A DNA stretch of 20,037 nt from the NCBI GenBank assembly GCA_016932895.1, contig JAFGCA010000438.1:1-20037 (forward strand), read 5' to 3'. Of this stretch, positions 8,657-16,500 are shown piece after piece. Position numbers and translations under genes: made by a program. The notes beneath the pieces are model-generated. The model saw only the letters and a program-made list of their open reading frames with translations. It searched no databases and was not told the origin of the DNA. Numbering within the stretch: position 1 is the first letter of the stretch; every line of letters starts with the position of its first letter. This DNA is from Sedimentisphaerales bacterium (GTDB taxonomy: Bacteria; Planctomycetota; Phycisphaerae; Sedimentisphaerales; SG8-4).

Positions 8657-8689
8657 AAACTGACGTATTTGTAGCGGAAAGGAAGAACA

Positions 8690-8992
8690 ATGCCTCCGGC
8701 AGCACGAGTTGGTGATATGCATACGTGTCCGATGCAGGACCCGACGCCGGTTGGGCCTAAGCCGCACGTGGGAGGACCGATTCTGCCTCCGGGTTGTCTG
8801 ACGGTTCTTATCGGCGGCCAGCCCGCCGCGTGCATAGGCGATATGGCCACCTGCGTTGGGCCGCCGGATTCGATTGTTAAAGGCTCAGCGACCGTCCTCA
8901 TCGGCAACAAACCAGCCGCCCGCATAGGGGACAACACAGCGCACGGCGGAGTCATTGTCGTCGGCTGCCCTACCGTCATGATTGGCGGCTGA
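8690..8992 (+). CDS. PAAR-domain T6SS spike-tip protein
   Basis: PAAR proteins cap the VgrG trimer with a zinc-stabilised cone that sharpens the spike and can hold effectors. This 100-residue protein is a single PAAR domain with no extension. The motif PAA[RC]-x-GD appears three times, at residues 3-9 (PAARVGD), 45-51 (PAACIGD) and 75-81 (PAARIGD). Likely metal ligands are among His11, Cys13, Cys55 and His85 (DNTAHGG). The repeated TVLIGG/TVLIGN/TVMIGG turns match the PAAR fold. AGGAAG lies just before the ATG, and the gene is 33 bases downstream of the lipoprotein gene, so it probably closes the vgrG cassette. It ends 14 bases from the 3' end of the opposing sheath gene. Confidence 0.95.
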   Translation: MPPAARVGDMHTCPMQDPTPVGPKPHVGGPILPPGCLTVLIGGQPAACIGDMATCVGPPDSIVKGSATVLIGNKPAARIGDNTAHGGVIVVGCPTVMIGG

Positions 8993-9006
8993 CGCCTGCT
9001 GCTGCC

Positions 9007-10572
9007 CTATCGCCAGCGTCCGGCTAATGAGGCGGGTGGGTCGGCTATGGATTGAAAGCGGGGGATGCGGGTGATGTCCCGGCCCTTCAGGGAGACCACC
9101 GGCATCAGGGCGTTGTTTATGAGGACGTTCGTCGCGCGCTCGGTGAGGATGGTTTCGGCACAGGGCGTGACGTGCCTTTGCCCGTCGGATTCGTAGATAT
9201 GCAAGGGGATGTCGGCAAGGTCGCAGCCGAGTCCGCCGGTCAGATTCCAGCCGCACTCGCGAAAGGCCGTCGCCAGCAGGCAGGCGCACGCCGTCGCGGG
9301 GTTGCCCCAGAGATACTGCTCGTGGCTGGCAAGAGGCACGAACTCCTCAAACGCGAAGCGGTCGACGGGGTCGGTGTCCGTGCCGTACGGTAGGCGCAAG
9401 AGGAAACGAGGCAAGGCAAGCCCGATGCAGGCCGCCTCAGGCGAGCGCCGCAATTCCTGCCACAATCGGGCGGCGGCCGGATCGGCCTGGTATTGCCAAT
9501 CATCGGGGTCCGGTGTGACCGCGAGCGAGGCGCAACCGGCAAAGTGTGGGTCGGCCCCCGCCAGCCACGGTGCACCGGCGGCCTGCGCGACCCGCGCGAG
9601 CTGCCTGAGCAAGGCAACGTCCTCGGTGGTCTGGTCGAACTGGTAACCGCCGACCAGGACGGCGTACGGCTCCGCCCCCGGCACGCCGGCACTCTGCTCG
9701 GCGAGCAGCTTGTAGGTGCCCGTGGCCGGCAACGGATCGCCCGAGCCCAGATCGGCCGCCAATTCCGCTTTGCTCACGTCGATGACGTAAACCTTCAGTG
9801 TTTCGTCCGTCTCCAGGCGGCTGACGAGCAAGTGCAACGCGCGCCAGGCGGCCTCCAGGGCTTGGAGGTCCGGATGGTGCAGAATGGCTCGCATCTGGCC
9901 GCTGATGGCCTGGTCCACTTGCGCGGTGAGTTCGTCCTGCTGGGGGTCGGGGGCCGGGACCACGTACGGTCCTACCACCTCGCGAAGGAGCGATTCGATA
10001 TCGGCACGAGAGTCCCCCGGCGCAGAGGACGGGTCCCGGTCCGGGCGGTTTCCGAGCAAACGCCCGATCGTCTCGGCGTCAGACTCGTCTGGCGCGCGGT
10101 CGTCTTGCTCCGCGGCAGCGTCCGATGGTTCGATTTCCCGTTCCTGCGGACCGGCAAGCCAGGAGCGCACCTGGGCGGCGGCGGCGCCAAAGGTCGCCGG
10201 GTCTTGCAGAAGCTTCCGGGTGGCCTCCAGTCTGCGAAAGACTTCGAGGCGGCCGAAGATGCGGTCGGGGTGGAAATCGCTCAGCTCACGGAATTGCAGG
10301 ACGATGCGGGGAGTGTCCCTGCCGCCCAGAGGCACGCGAATCTCGCAGCCCATCAGGCCGGGCAGGCCTTCGAGGCTGTCGATATCGACGGCGAATCGTC
10401 TCCGGGTCGCAAGGAGCGGACCGCTCTGGCACAGGCCGCGATTGCCCCGACCGCTGAAGTCGGCAAGGACAGCCATGCAAAAAGGAGATCCTTGTGATGC
10501 TCTTGCGGGCGCGAACGCTGTTTGCGTACCCAACTCAAAATCTACTCTTCCGGAAGCAGTTGGTATGGACAT
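9007..10572 (-). CDS. Fused TssB-TssC-like T6SS contractile sheath protein
   Basis: The 521-residue product joins two sheath modules. Residues about 8-125 resemble the small subunit TssB/VipA: FCMAVLADFSGRG near 31-43, FAVDID at 60-65, then LQFRELSDFHPDRI at about 92-105. An acidic, Pro-rich linker spans about 140-190. Residues about 190-510 resemble the large subunit TssC/VipB: LEAAWRALHLLV, LKVYVIDVSKAEL, EPYAVLVGGYQFD, LPRFLLRLPYGTDTDP and QYLWGNPA, ending in SLKGRDITRIPRFQSIAD. Separate TssB and TssC are the rule, so this may be a variant sheath subunit or a paralogue of a standard pair elsewhere. The start at 10572 has GGAGT 8 bases upstream and a TTGACA promoter just before it. Extending the frame upstream to 10806 would add 78 residues unlike any sheath protein and run through both promoters. 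It is the only T6SS gene here on the minus strand. Confidence 0.85.
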   Translation of the reverse strand: MSIPTASGRVDFELGTQTAFAPARASQGSPFCMAVLADFSGRGNRGLCQSGPLLATRRRFAVDIDSLEGLPGLMGCEIRVPLGGRDTPRIVLQFRELSDFHPDRIFGRLEVFRRLEATRKLLQDPATFGAAAAQVRSWLAGPQEREIEPSDAAAEQDDRAPDESDAETIGRLLGNRPDRDPSSAPGDSRADIESLLREVVGPYVVPAPDPQQDELTAQVDQAISGQMRAILHHPDLQALEAAWRALHLLVSRLETDETLKVYVIDVSKAELAADLGSGDPLPATGTYKLLAEQSAGVPGAEPYAVLVGGYQFDQTTEDVALLRQLARVAQAAGAPWLAGADPHFAGCASLAVTPDPDDWQYQADPAAARLWQELRRSPEAACIGLALPRFLLRLPYGTDTDPVDRFAFEEFVPLASHEQYLWGNPATACACLLATAFRECGWNLTGGLGCDLADIPLHIYESDGQRHVTPCAETILTERATNVLINNALMPVVSLKGRDITRIPRFQSIADPPASLAGRWR

Positions 10573-10600
10573 GGCTTTCCACTCCGCAGCATGAACCTGG

Positions 10601-10629
10601 TTTATCGGTTTGCCTGAAAGAGCTGTCAA
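10601..10629 (-). promoter_or_regulatory. Predicted sigma70 promoter for the TssB-TssC gene
   Basis: On the minus strand: -35 TTGACA (10629-10624), a 17-base spacer, and -10 GATAAA (10606-10601). The -35 is perfect and the -10 matches TATAAT at 4 of 6 positions. Transcription would begin about 20 bases before the ATG at 10572, a short but workable leader containing GGAGT. Confidence 0.55.
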
Positions 10630-10771
10630 TCTCGGTACTCCTCGGCGCCTTGCCCAGACAAAAGGAGTGCCTCGATGATCGTAACGCAATGAGGCGGTCC
10701 CTGCAAGAACCGGGCGTTTTGCGTGGAACCGTCCGGCGAAAGACCCCGACGCGACAACGCCAATATGTTGC

Positions 10772-10799
10772 TTGACACGGAGGTTCCAATCCTTAGAAT
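10772..10799 (+). promoter_or_regulatory. Predicted sigma70 promoter for the 10897-17930 gene group
   Basis: -35 TTGACA (10772-10777), a 16-base spacer, and -10 TAGAAT (10794-10799), which matches 5 of 6 consensus bases. Transcription would begin near 10806 and give a leader of about 90 bases before ATG 10897, long enough for leader-level control. No hairpin was identified with confidence. Confidence 0.6.
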
Positions 10800-10896
10800 C
10801 AGACACTGGTGACTTTGAACGGCTCTTTCAGCGAAGTATGTACGCGGATTGTCCAACGAACAGCAGTCCAGTCGACAGTCGTAAGGTACGTTAGCC

Positions 10897-12861
10897 ATGT
10901 CGCTTGCTGATACCAAGACCTGGTCCAGGACCTTGCCCGAGGGGTACCTTGCCGTACCCGTTTCTGAGGATCAGCGGTCCGCGCAGATGAAGATCTGCGT
11001 TGTGGTCCGAACCGAGCCGGACCCCGTGGCCGGCCACCTCGTCCTTCTGCGCGATACGGTGAATGCCCGGATCTTCCTTGGGTGTATCGTTGACGGGGCC
11101 GACGGGGTGCAGGAGTGGCTCGAGCTGTGGATTCAGAACGGCGGCGGTCTGGGTGATGTTCTCCCGGCGGCCGCCCAGGTGCTTTCAAATCGCGTTCTGG
11201 ACGAGCGTTGGAAGCAGCAGTGCCGGGCATTCGACGAGATCGACGCGCCGCTGATCGTGAAGATCGGATGGGAGTGTGAGCATCCGCGGCCCATGTTTAT
11301 CGACGCGGCCGGGCATTCTCCGGTGCACCCCGTGGAGGACGGATCGGGGGCGGCATGGCGGTTGTGCACGGATGAAGCTCTGCTCCAGGACAAGGGCCTG
11401 CCGGGCTACGGCGGTTCCCTGCATCGCTACTGGTACCTGCCGGAACTCGGCGCCGAGTCACCGTTGGTACCGGTGTCGCCCGGCGCGCCCGCCAACGAAT
11501 CCACCAAGCCAATGTCGGAGGTCTGCGGCGACCCTGCGACGATGATCCCACTGAATCCCCAAGCCCGGCTCATGCTGGTCAAGAAATACGTTCCCACGGG
11601 ACTGGAGACCTTTGTCGATGTCCTCAGCGGGAAACCGTGGGGTGGGTTGAGGCATGGGAAATCCGTTTTGGACCTTCACGAGCCGGTTAATGCGCTGGGT
11701 GCAGACCAAGGCATGTGGGGAGAGGAAGGCTGGCTTTTTCTGGAGACCCAGGGTCGGTCCGGGCGACTGCTTGAGACGTTCCATCTCAAGCTCAGGTTGC
11801 TGGCGGACGTGGTGTCTTCGGTGCGTTCTCTGGTCTACCATTTGCAAAGACCGCTCTTCACCCTCAGCCCCGAGAGCTGGCGGGTCGAATTGGGTGCGCC
11901 CGGGCCCGGGCTGCCGTTTTTCTGGACTGCCAGGGCCGCGCTCACCGATTCCGGCAGCGCCGTTCCGCTGGCGATAGAGAAGAGCGATTTTCAGTACTAC
12001 TTGCCGTCGCAGGCCGGCGGAACCTCGGTGTACCGTCCGCTGGAAAGCTCTTTGCCGAGCCACGGACGGGCCTCCATTCGGATTCGGCAGGTCTCGACCG
12101 AAGAGCGGGGCCCGACCGTCGTTGAGGGTACATTCGCGACTCAGGAACGACTCGAAATGGCGCGGCACGATCTGGCCTGGTTTCGACTGGCCCTGGCGTG
12201 CGGCGACATCAACCTGTACGCACATCTCGAAACGGATTCGGCCCTGGCCGCCGGCGAGTGGCGTTTCCGAACGGTGGCCCAGAGCATGGACGAGACCGCG
12301 CTGGCGCACTTGCGCCAGGCCGAAGGGGTCCCCATGACGGACGTCTTGTTCGAGGTGATACCGCTTCTGAGCAGTCCGTGTGACCTTTACTCGCTGGCGG
12401 TTGTGGCCTTGCGAATTCTTCTGGTCGATCAAGCGAACAGCCTGCCGACCGTTGTGGACGAGGCGTTGAGCCTGTTGCGCCAGAGCGAAGCGGAGGCGGA
12501 CGGGTCCGTCGACATGGAGCAGCGTATATGCGAGGCATTCGGCAGCGACCCGCGCTGGCGTGACGCTCTCGGCCCCCAGCATTTGACCGTCGACGAAATG
12601 ACGCCGGACGAGGCGTTCCAGTGCGTACCTGCGTCCTTGTGGTGGACAACGCTGGCGATGGTTCTGCGCATGTTCCCGGGACCGGGTCCTTATCGGCAAT
12701 GCAAGGATTCCGGGGACGCCCCGCAAGGGGGCCTGCACAAGATCTTTGATCGAACTCTTGCCGACGTGCGCGGTCTGATCCGGCGGACCCGGAGCCTCGT
12801 CGTCACCGACTGGGAGGCGAACCGGGAGATCAACGCCGTGCTCCGGAAGTTCCTGGCCTGA
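10897..12861 (+). CDS. Uncharacterised 654-residue T6SS-linked protein with pseudokinase-like features
   Basis: No family recognised with confidence. The protein has no signal peptide or membrane helix, so it is probably cytoplasmic. Residues 1-210 form an N-terminal module rich in Trp, Asp and Gly. Two later stretches recall protein kinases: a helix then loop at about 300-331 (VVSSVRSLVYHLQRPLFTL then SPESWRVEL), where a kinase would have HRDLKxxN, and SSPCDLYSLAVVALRILL at 492-509, resembling the D-x-Y-S-L-G segment after the activation loop. The catalytic Asp, Lys and Asn are absent and about 160 residues intervene, so any kinase fold would be inactive and carry an insertion. It is the first gene after a good promoter and precedes the lipoprotein and kinase-SUMF genes. 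A scaffold or regulator of the T6SS phosphorylation arm is possible (inference). The ribosome site TAAGG is about 11 bases upstream. Confidence 0.6.
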   Translation: MSLADTKTWSRTLPEGYLAVPVSEDQRSAQMKICVVVRTEPDPVAGHLVLLRDTVNARIFLGCIVDGADGVQEWLELWIQNGGGLGDVLPAAAQVLSNRVLDERWKQQCRAFDEIDAPLIVKIGWECEHPRPMFIDAAGHSPVHPVEDGSGAAWRLCTDEALLQDKGLPGYGGSLHRYWYLPELGAESPLVPVSPGAPANESTKPMSEVCGDPATMIPLNPQARLMLVKKYVPTGLETFVDVLSGKPWGGLRHGKSVLDLHEPVNALGADQGMWGEEGWLFLETQGRSGRLLETFHLKLRLLADVVSSVRSLVYHLQRPLFTLSPESWRVELGAPGPGLPFFWTARAALTDSGSAVPLAIEKSDFQYYLPSQAGGTSVYRPLESSLPSHGRASIRIRQVSTEERGPTVVEGTFATQERLEMARHDLAWFRLALACGDINLYAHLETDSALAAGEWRFRTVAQSMDETALAHLRQAEGVPMTDVLFEVIPLLSSPCDLYSLAVVALRILLVDQANSLPTVVDEALSLLRQSEAEADGSVDMEQRICEAFGSDPRWRDALGPQHLTVDEMTPDEAFQCVPASLWWTTLAMVLRMFPGPGPYRQCKDSGDAPQGGLHKIFDRTLADVRGLIRRTRSLVVTDWEANREINAVLRKFLA

Positions 12862-12929
12862 GTGGACGTCAGCCGTACCCTGGCTTGGCGCAACGGATGA
12901 ATACGAAAGTCGGATGGTTGGACGAGTTG

Positions 12930-12935
12930 AAGGAG
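12930..12935 (+). promoter_or_regulatory. Ribosome binding site fixing the lipoprotein start
   Basis: AAGGAG lies exactly 6 bases before ATG 12942. This supports 12942 as the start, rather than an in-frame ATG at 12885 that would put 19 extra residues in front of the signal peptide. Confidence 0.75.
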
Positions 12936-12941
12936 CTGCTT

Positions 12942-13466
12942 ATGAACACGAGACACGGGAGAATTCTGATGATCGGGTTGCTGGCCACGGGCCTTCTGGC
13001 GGTAGGCTGCAAATACGTTCCCCCCATGGTCACGCGGACGATCAGTATAACCGCCGCTGAGGATGTCTGCACGAAATCGGTTGAGGTCCACCTTGTCGGC
13101 GTGAGACGATATGACCGGGATCGGTGGGCCAGCATGAGCATGAGCGAATACTGGCAGCCGGAAAACGAGCTGCGTAAGAGCGCCAAGGAATACACCCACA
13201 TAATTCGCTTCGGAGAGGAGCCCTGCACACGGGTGTTCGGCAAGAAAGAGCCCATGAGAGAGGTGTGGAAGGACCAGAACGCGGAATACCTGTTTGTTCT
13301 GGCCGACTTGCCGGGCGTATTTGACGATCTGCCGGGAAACAATGATGCCAGGCGGGTGGAGGTGCCCGGCCTGGACTCGAAGGACTGGGGGTGGCAGAAG
13401 GAAATCGAGATCGTCATCAAGAGCCGCGCCGTGGAAGTGCGCACCATCCCCGAGACGAAACAGTAA
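12942..13466 (+). CDS. Outer-membrane lipoprotein, TssJ-like (or TagQ-like)
   Basis: The 174-residue product begins with a lipoprotein signal: MNTRHGRILM, a hydrophobic core and LLAVGC, placing the lipidated Cys at about residue 24. The mature part is short and beta-rich (RTISITAAED, KSVEVHLVGVRRYDR, KEIEIVIKSRAVEV). It resembles TssJ in length and outline: a transthyretin-like sandwich with a V-x-V-[HR] strand, a polar loop with aromatic residues, and a final strand pair. TssJ anchors the TssJLM membrane complex to the outer membrane. The next gene encodes a PpkA-TagR-like chain, so the alternative is a TagQ-like lipoprotein, the outer-membrane tether of TagR in Pseudomonas. TagQ is an analogy from gene order, while TssJ rests on size and strand pattern; neither is secure. 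The next gene starts 36 bases downstream. Confidence 0.6.
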   Translation: MNTRHGRILMIGLLATGLLAVGCKYVPPMVTRTISITAAEDVCTKSVEVHLVGVRRYDRDRWASMSMSEYWQPENELRKSAKEYTHIIRFGEEPCTRVFGKKEPMREVWKDQNAEYLFVLADLPGVFDDLPGNNDARRVEVPGLDSKDWGWQKEIEIVIKSRAVEVRTIPETKQ

Positions 13467-13502
13467 CGCCTCGCCGGTCAGTTGACGTAAGGTAGCAGGT
13501 GC

Positions 13503-16500
13503 ATGGCGACTTTCGGCCGCTTTGAGACCATCCGCGAAATCCACCGGATGGGGTATGTCGTCGTCTACAGCGCACGGACCTCCGAAAGCACCGCGGAGAA
13601 GTACGCCGTCAAAGTCTTCCAGCCGCCCGCGCTGCTGCTGGAGGGAGAGCGGGCAAAGACGGAAATCGATCTGTTTCTCAAGAGCGCCGCCGTCCAGCAG
13701 AAGGTGGCTGCCGGTGGAGGGACGCATTGGGCGCCCATTCATGAGGACGGTTCCACGGCCGAGGGAGCGTTCTACGTCACCGACCGGCATGAACATTCAC
13801 TCCAGCGTCTTATCGATCTTCGTCTGAAGCTCAACAGCGCGGACCTGAGTGTCGTCGTCGGGGCGGTCGTCGATGGTCTGCTGGAGCTCAAACGCTCGTG
13901 TGGGCGACCCCACGGGGACCTCAAAGCCGCGAATGTCTTGATCGGAGGAACGGGAGATATTTCAGAGCGGAACGTCGTCCTGTGCGATCCCCTTCCTGAC
14001 GAATATGTCGATACGAGCGTGCATTGGGATACCGACCTGCTGGCCGTGGCGGAGTTCATCTATGAGCTCGTGGTACACCGTCCCTCGCCCAGTTTGGACG
14101 GCTGGCAGGCGCCGGACTCGAAAGAATGGCGCCGCCTGGGAAAACAGGCGACCGCCTGGAGACACTTGTGCAATCGATTGCTCATGGCGGCTGCCGCACC
14201 GGGCACGGTCACCCTTGAGATGGTGGCCGAAGACCTGGTGCAGATCGCCCGGGAAAAACCCACTCAACGGTACGTCTGGCCCCTCGTTGCCGCGGTGATT
14301 GTCATTGCCGTGGCCCTCGTTGTGTTCCTGCGCTACAAGACTCCGCCACAACCCGACAAGGTGGAGTGGGACAAACTGTGCCGGGCGTATACGAACTGGT
14401 TCGAGGATCTGTACGAATACGACGACCTGGACAAGCGATGGCGTCAACAAGACACGCGCCTGGATGAGATCTTGGACGAGATTCAGACGGCGGCCTACCT
14501 GTATGAGCGGGAGAGCCGCACGGGCATGGATGTTGCCGATTTGAAGGAAGACCCGAATCGTGCCAAGGACCCGGGGATCAAGGAGCAGACAAGAAAGACC
14601 CTGGCGGCCCTCGGGAAGATTGTCGGTTTCTTCGACGTCAACGACCCCAACTCAGACGACCCATGGCCTCTACTTGTGCAGCTCGACGAGACGGCCAAGG
14701 AGTTTGAAGAACGCCGGTGGGCACAGCCCGCCGCGTATCTGACATCGCTGGTCAGTTCGGTCGCGCCCGGCCCGGGCAGGCCGATTGCCCCTACCGTGGA
14801 CAAGCTGCTGGACCTCAAAAGCAAGGACGTCCCGGGGAAACTGGCCGCGGCCCTGGAAAAGATAGCGCGGCATCAGAAGACGATCCAGGCATCGGACGAC
14901 CCGTTCTTTGTCAGATTCGACGATAACTTCGTGAACGTCGAAGCGGCCCCCGGACCGAATCGTGCCGGCGCAGAGGCCCTTACTGCTCTCGGCGGCAAGC
15001 TGCAGGAAATAGCCGATCAAGCAGGCGAGCTCGCGGACTTCATTCAAAAAAACTGGCGCACCAAGGTCAACACGAAATACCTGCCCGACGGAAACGGTGC
15101 TGTGACTCTGGACGCCCTTGCCGCCCGGGCCGAACTTGCCAGGCAGTACTTCTACTTGCGACCCGATCCGCGTGACGAATTGGGGCCCCTGGTTGAGAAA
15201 GCAGGGGCGAATGTGGAGATGGCGCGTGCTTTCGACCCTGCGCGAAGCGACGCGCTTGAGGAAAGGCTTGCAACGCAACGTCGGGACTGTAATGAGGTCG
15301 GGTCGATTCCGGACATTGAGAAGAACCGAGACGTCATCACGAAGACCACGGCGACCATCCGCGGGAAAGTTGAAGAAGTCAACCGGGACGCGCTTGCGCT
15401 GATCGTGGACCCCGTCGTCTGGTGGGACGAAATCCGGAAGACCTCTATCGCCGGCTCCAGTGCGGTCGAGCAGGAGTGGCGGCGCCGGCGCGACGAAGCG
15501 CTTGCGAAGCACCGCCTGTCGGATTTCGAAAACAAGCAGAATCTCGACGTGTTCATGCCCCTGAAGGAGCGGGTGGAACAGATGCGAGATCGGCTGGAAG
15601 CTTTGCCCAAAGTCCTGCCCGTCGGACTGCCCGTGGAGCTGGCGCCCACGGAATGGAACCGGCAGATCGCCGACCTGTATGAAAACGAGAGGCAGCAACT
15701 GTTTGCACGCATCGTCCAGCGGATGCCCCCGCAGGCCGAGGTTCCCGACCCCAATTCCCCCGCGTTCACGGAGCAATGGACCGGCGACCGCGACAGGTCG
15801 ATGCAGCGGCGAGACGAATTGGCCGAGCTTGTGGTGGTCTTCAACACGATCGAGCGGGGCCTCAACGCCTGTTACCTTCTGCATGAGCAGCCGCCGGGGC
15901 AACCGCAAACGGAGAGCACCATCGGCGAATTGTACGGCGATTGGGAAGAAAAGCCGATGTTCAAAGAGCCGAACGTGCAGAGAGCGCTGGCCAAGCTGAC
16001 AGCCAGGCTCGACAGGCTCGAGGAAGTGGACAGGGCGGGCGACTCCAACGACACGCCCGGGCTTGTAGCCATTGCCCGTGACCCCAATTCGGCCACGGAA
16101 GCGATCTATGCCGCTTGGGATCGACTTGGCGGATCTGCCGGCAATTGGCCGGCGACGCCTCAGGAGTGGGAGACGGAAAAAGACATTCAGGAGTACCTTG
16201 ACAAAAAATTCGAATCACTGGAGGCGGACCGCGCTGGAGAGCTGCGCGTCATACTCGCATCTGAGAGTTTCAGACGTCACAAGAAGATCATCCGTGCCAA
16301 CGCACATGAGGACGAGACGCTCAAAGCGTTCGCGGCACTCCAACCGCCTGGAGAGGCGAGCCCGAGCGATCTCGATAAGCTGGAACAGCGCGCCAGAGAA
16401 CTCGGTGCGTTTGTGACCGACCCCAACTGGCAGAACGGGCTGTATGACACAAGCACCTTCGCGGATCCGAACGCGAAAGCCGCCATCGCATCCGGCGGTA

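Larger units (their letters stand above)
10573..10896. promoter_or_regulatory. Divergent intergenic region with promoters in both directions
   Basis: These 324 bases separate the minus-strand sheath gene from the plus-strand kinase group and hold no credible gene. Each direction has a sigma70-type promoter with a perfect TTGACA, listed separately. About 140 bases lie between the two -35 boxes, enough for a shared regulator to bind; no clear palindromic operator was seen there. Confidence 0.65.

Noticed and set aside
10573..10806. Upstream extension of the TssB-TssC frame by 78 codons
   Set aside because: The extra residues do not resemble sheath proteins and would cover both predicted promoters; ATG 10572 has its own ribosome site and promoter.
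11458..12738. 426-codon minus-strand frame
   Set aside because: Antisense shadow of the 10897-12861 gene; composition is typical of reverse-frame translation (rich in Arg, Gln, His) and no motifs are visible.
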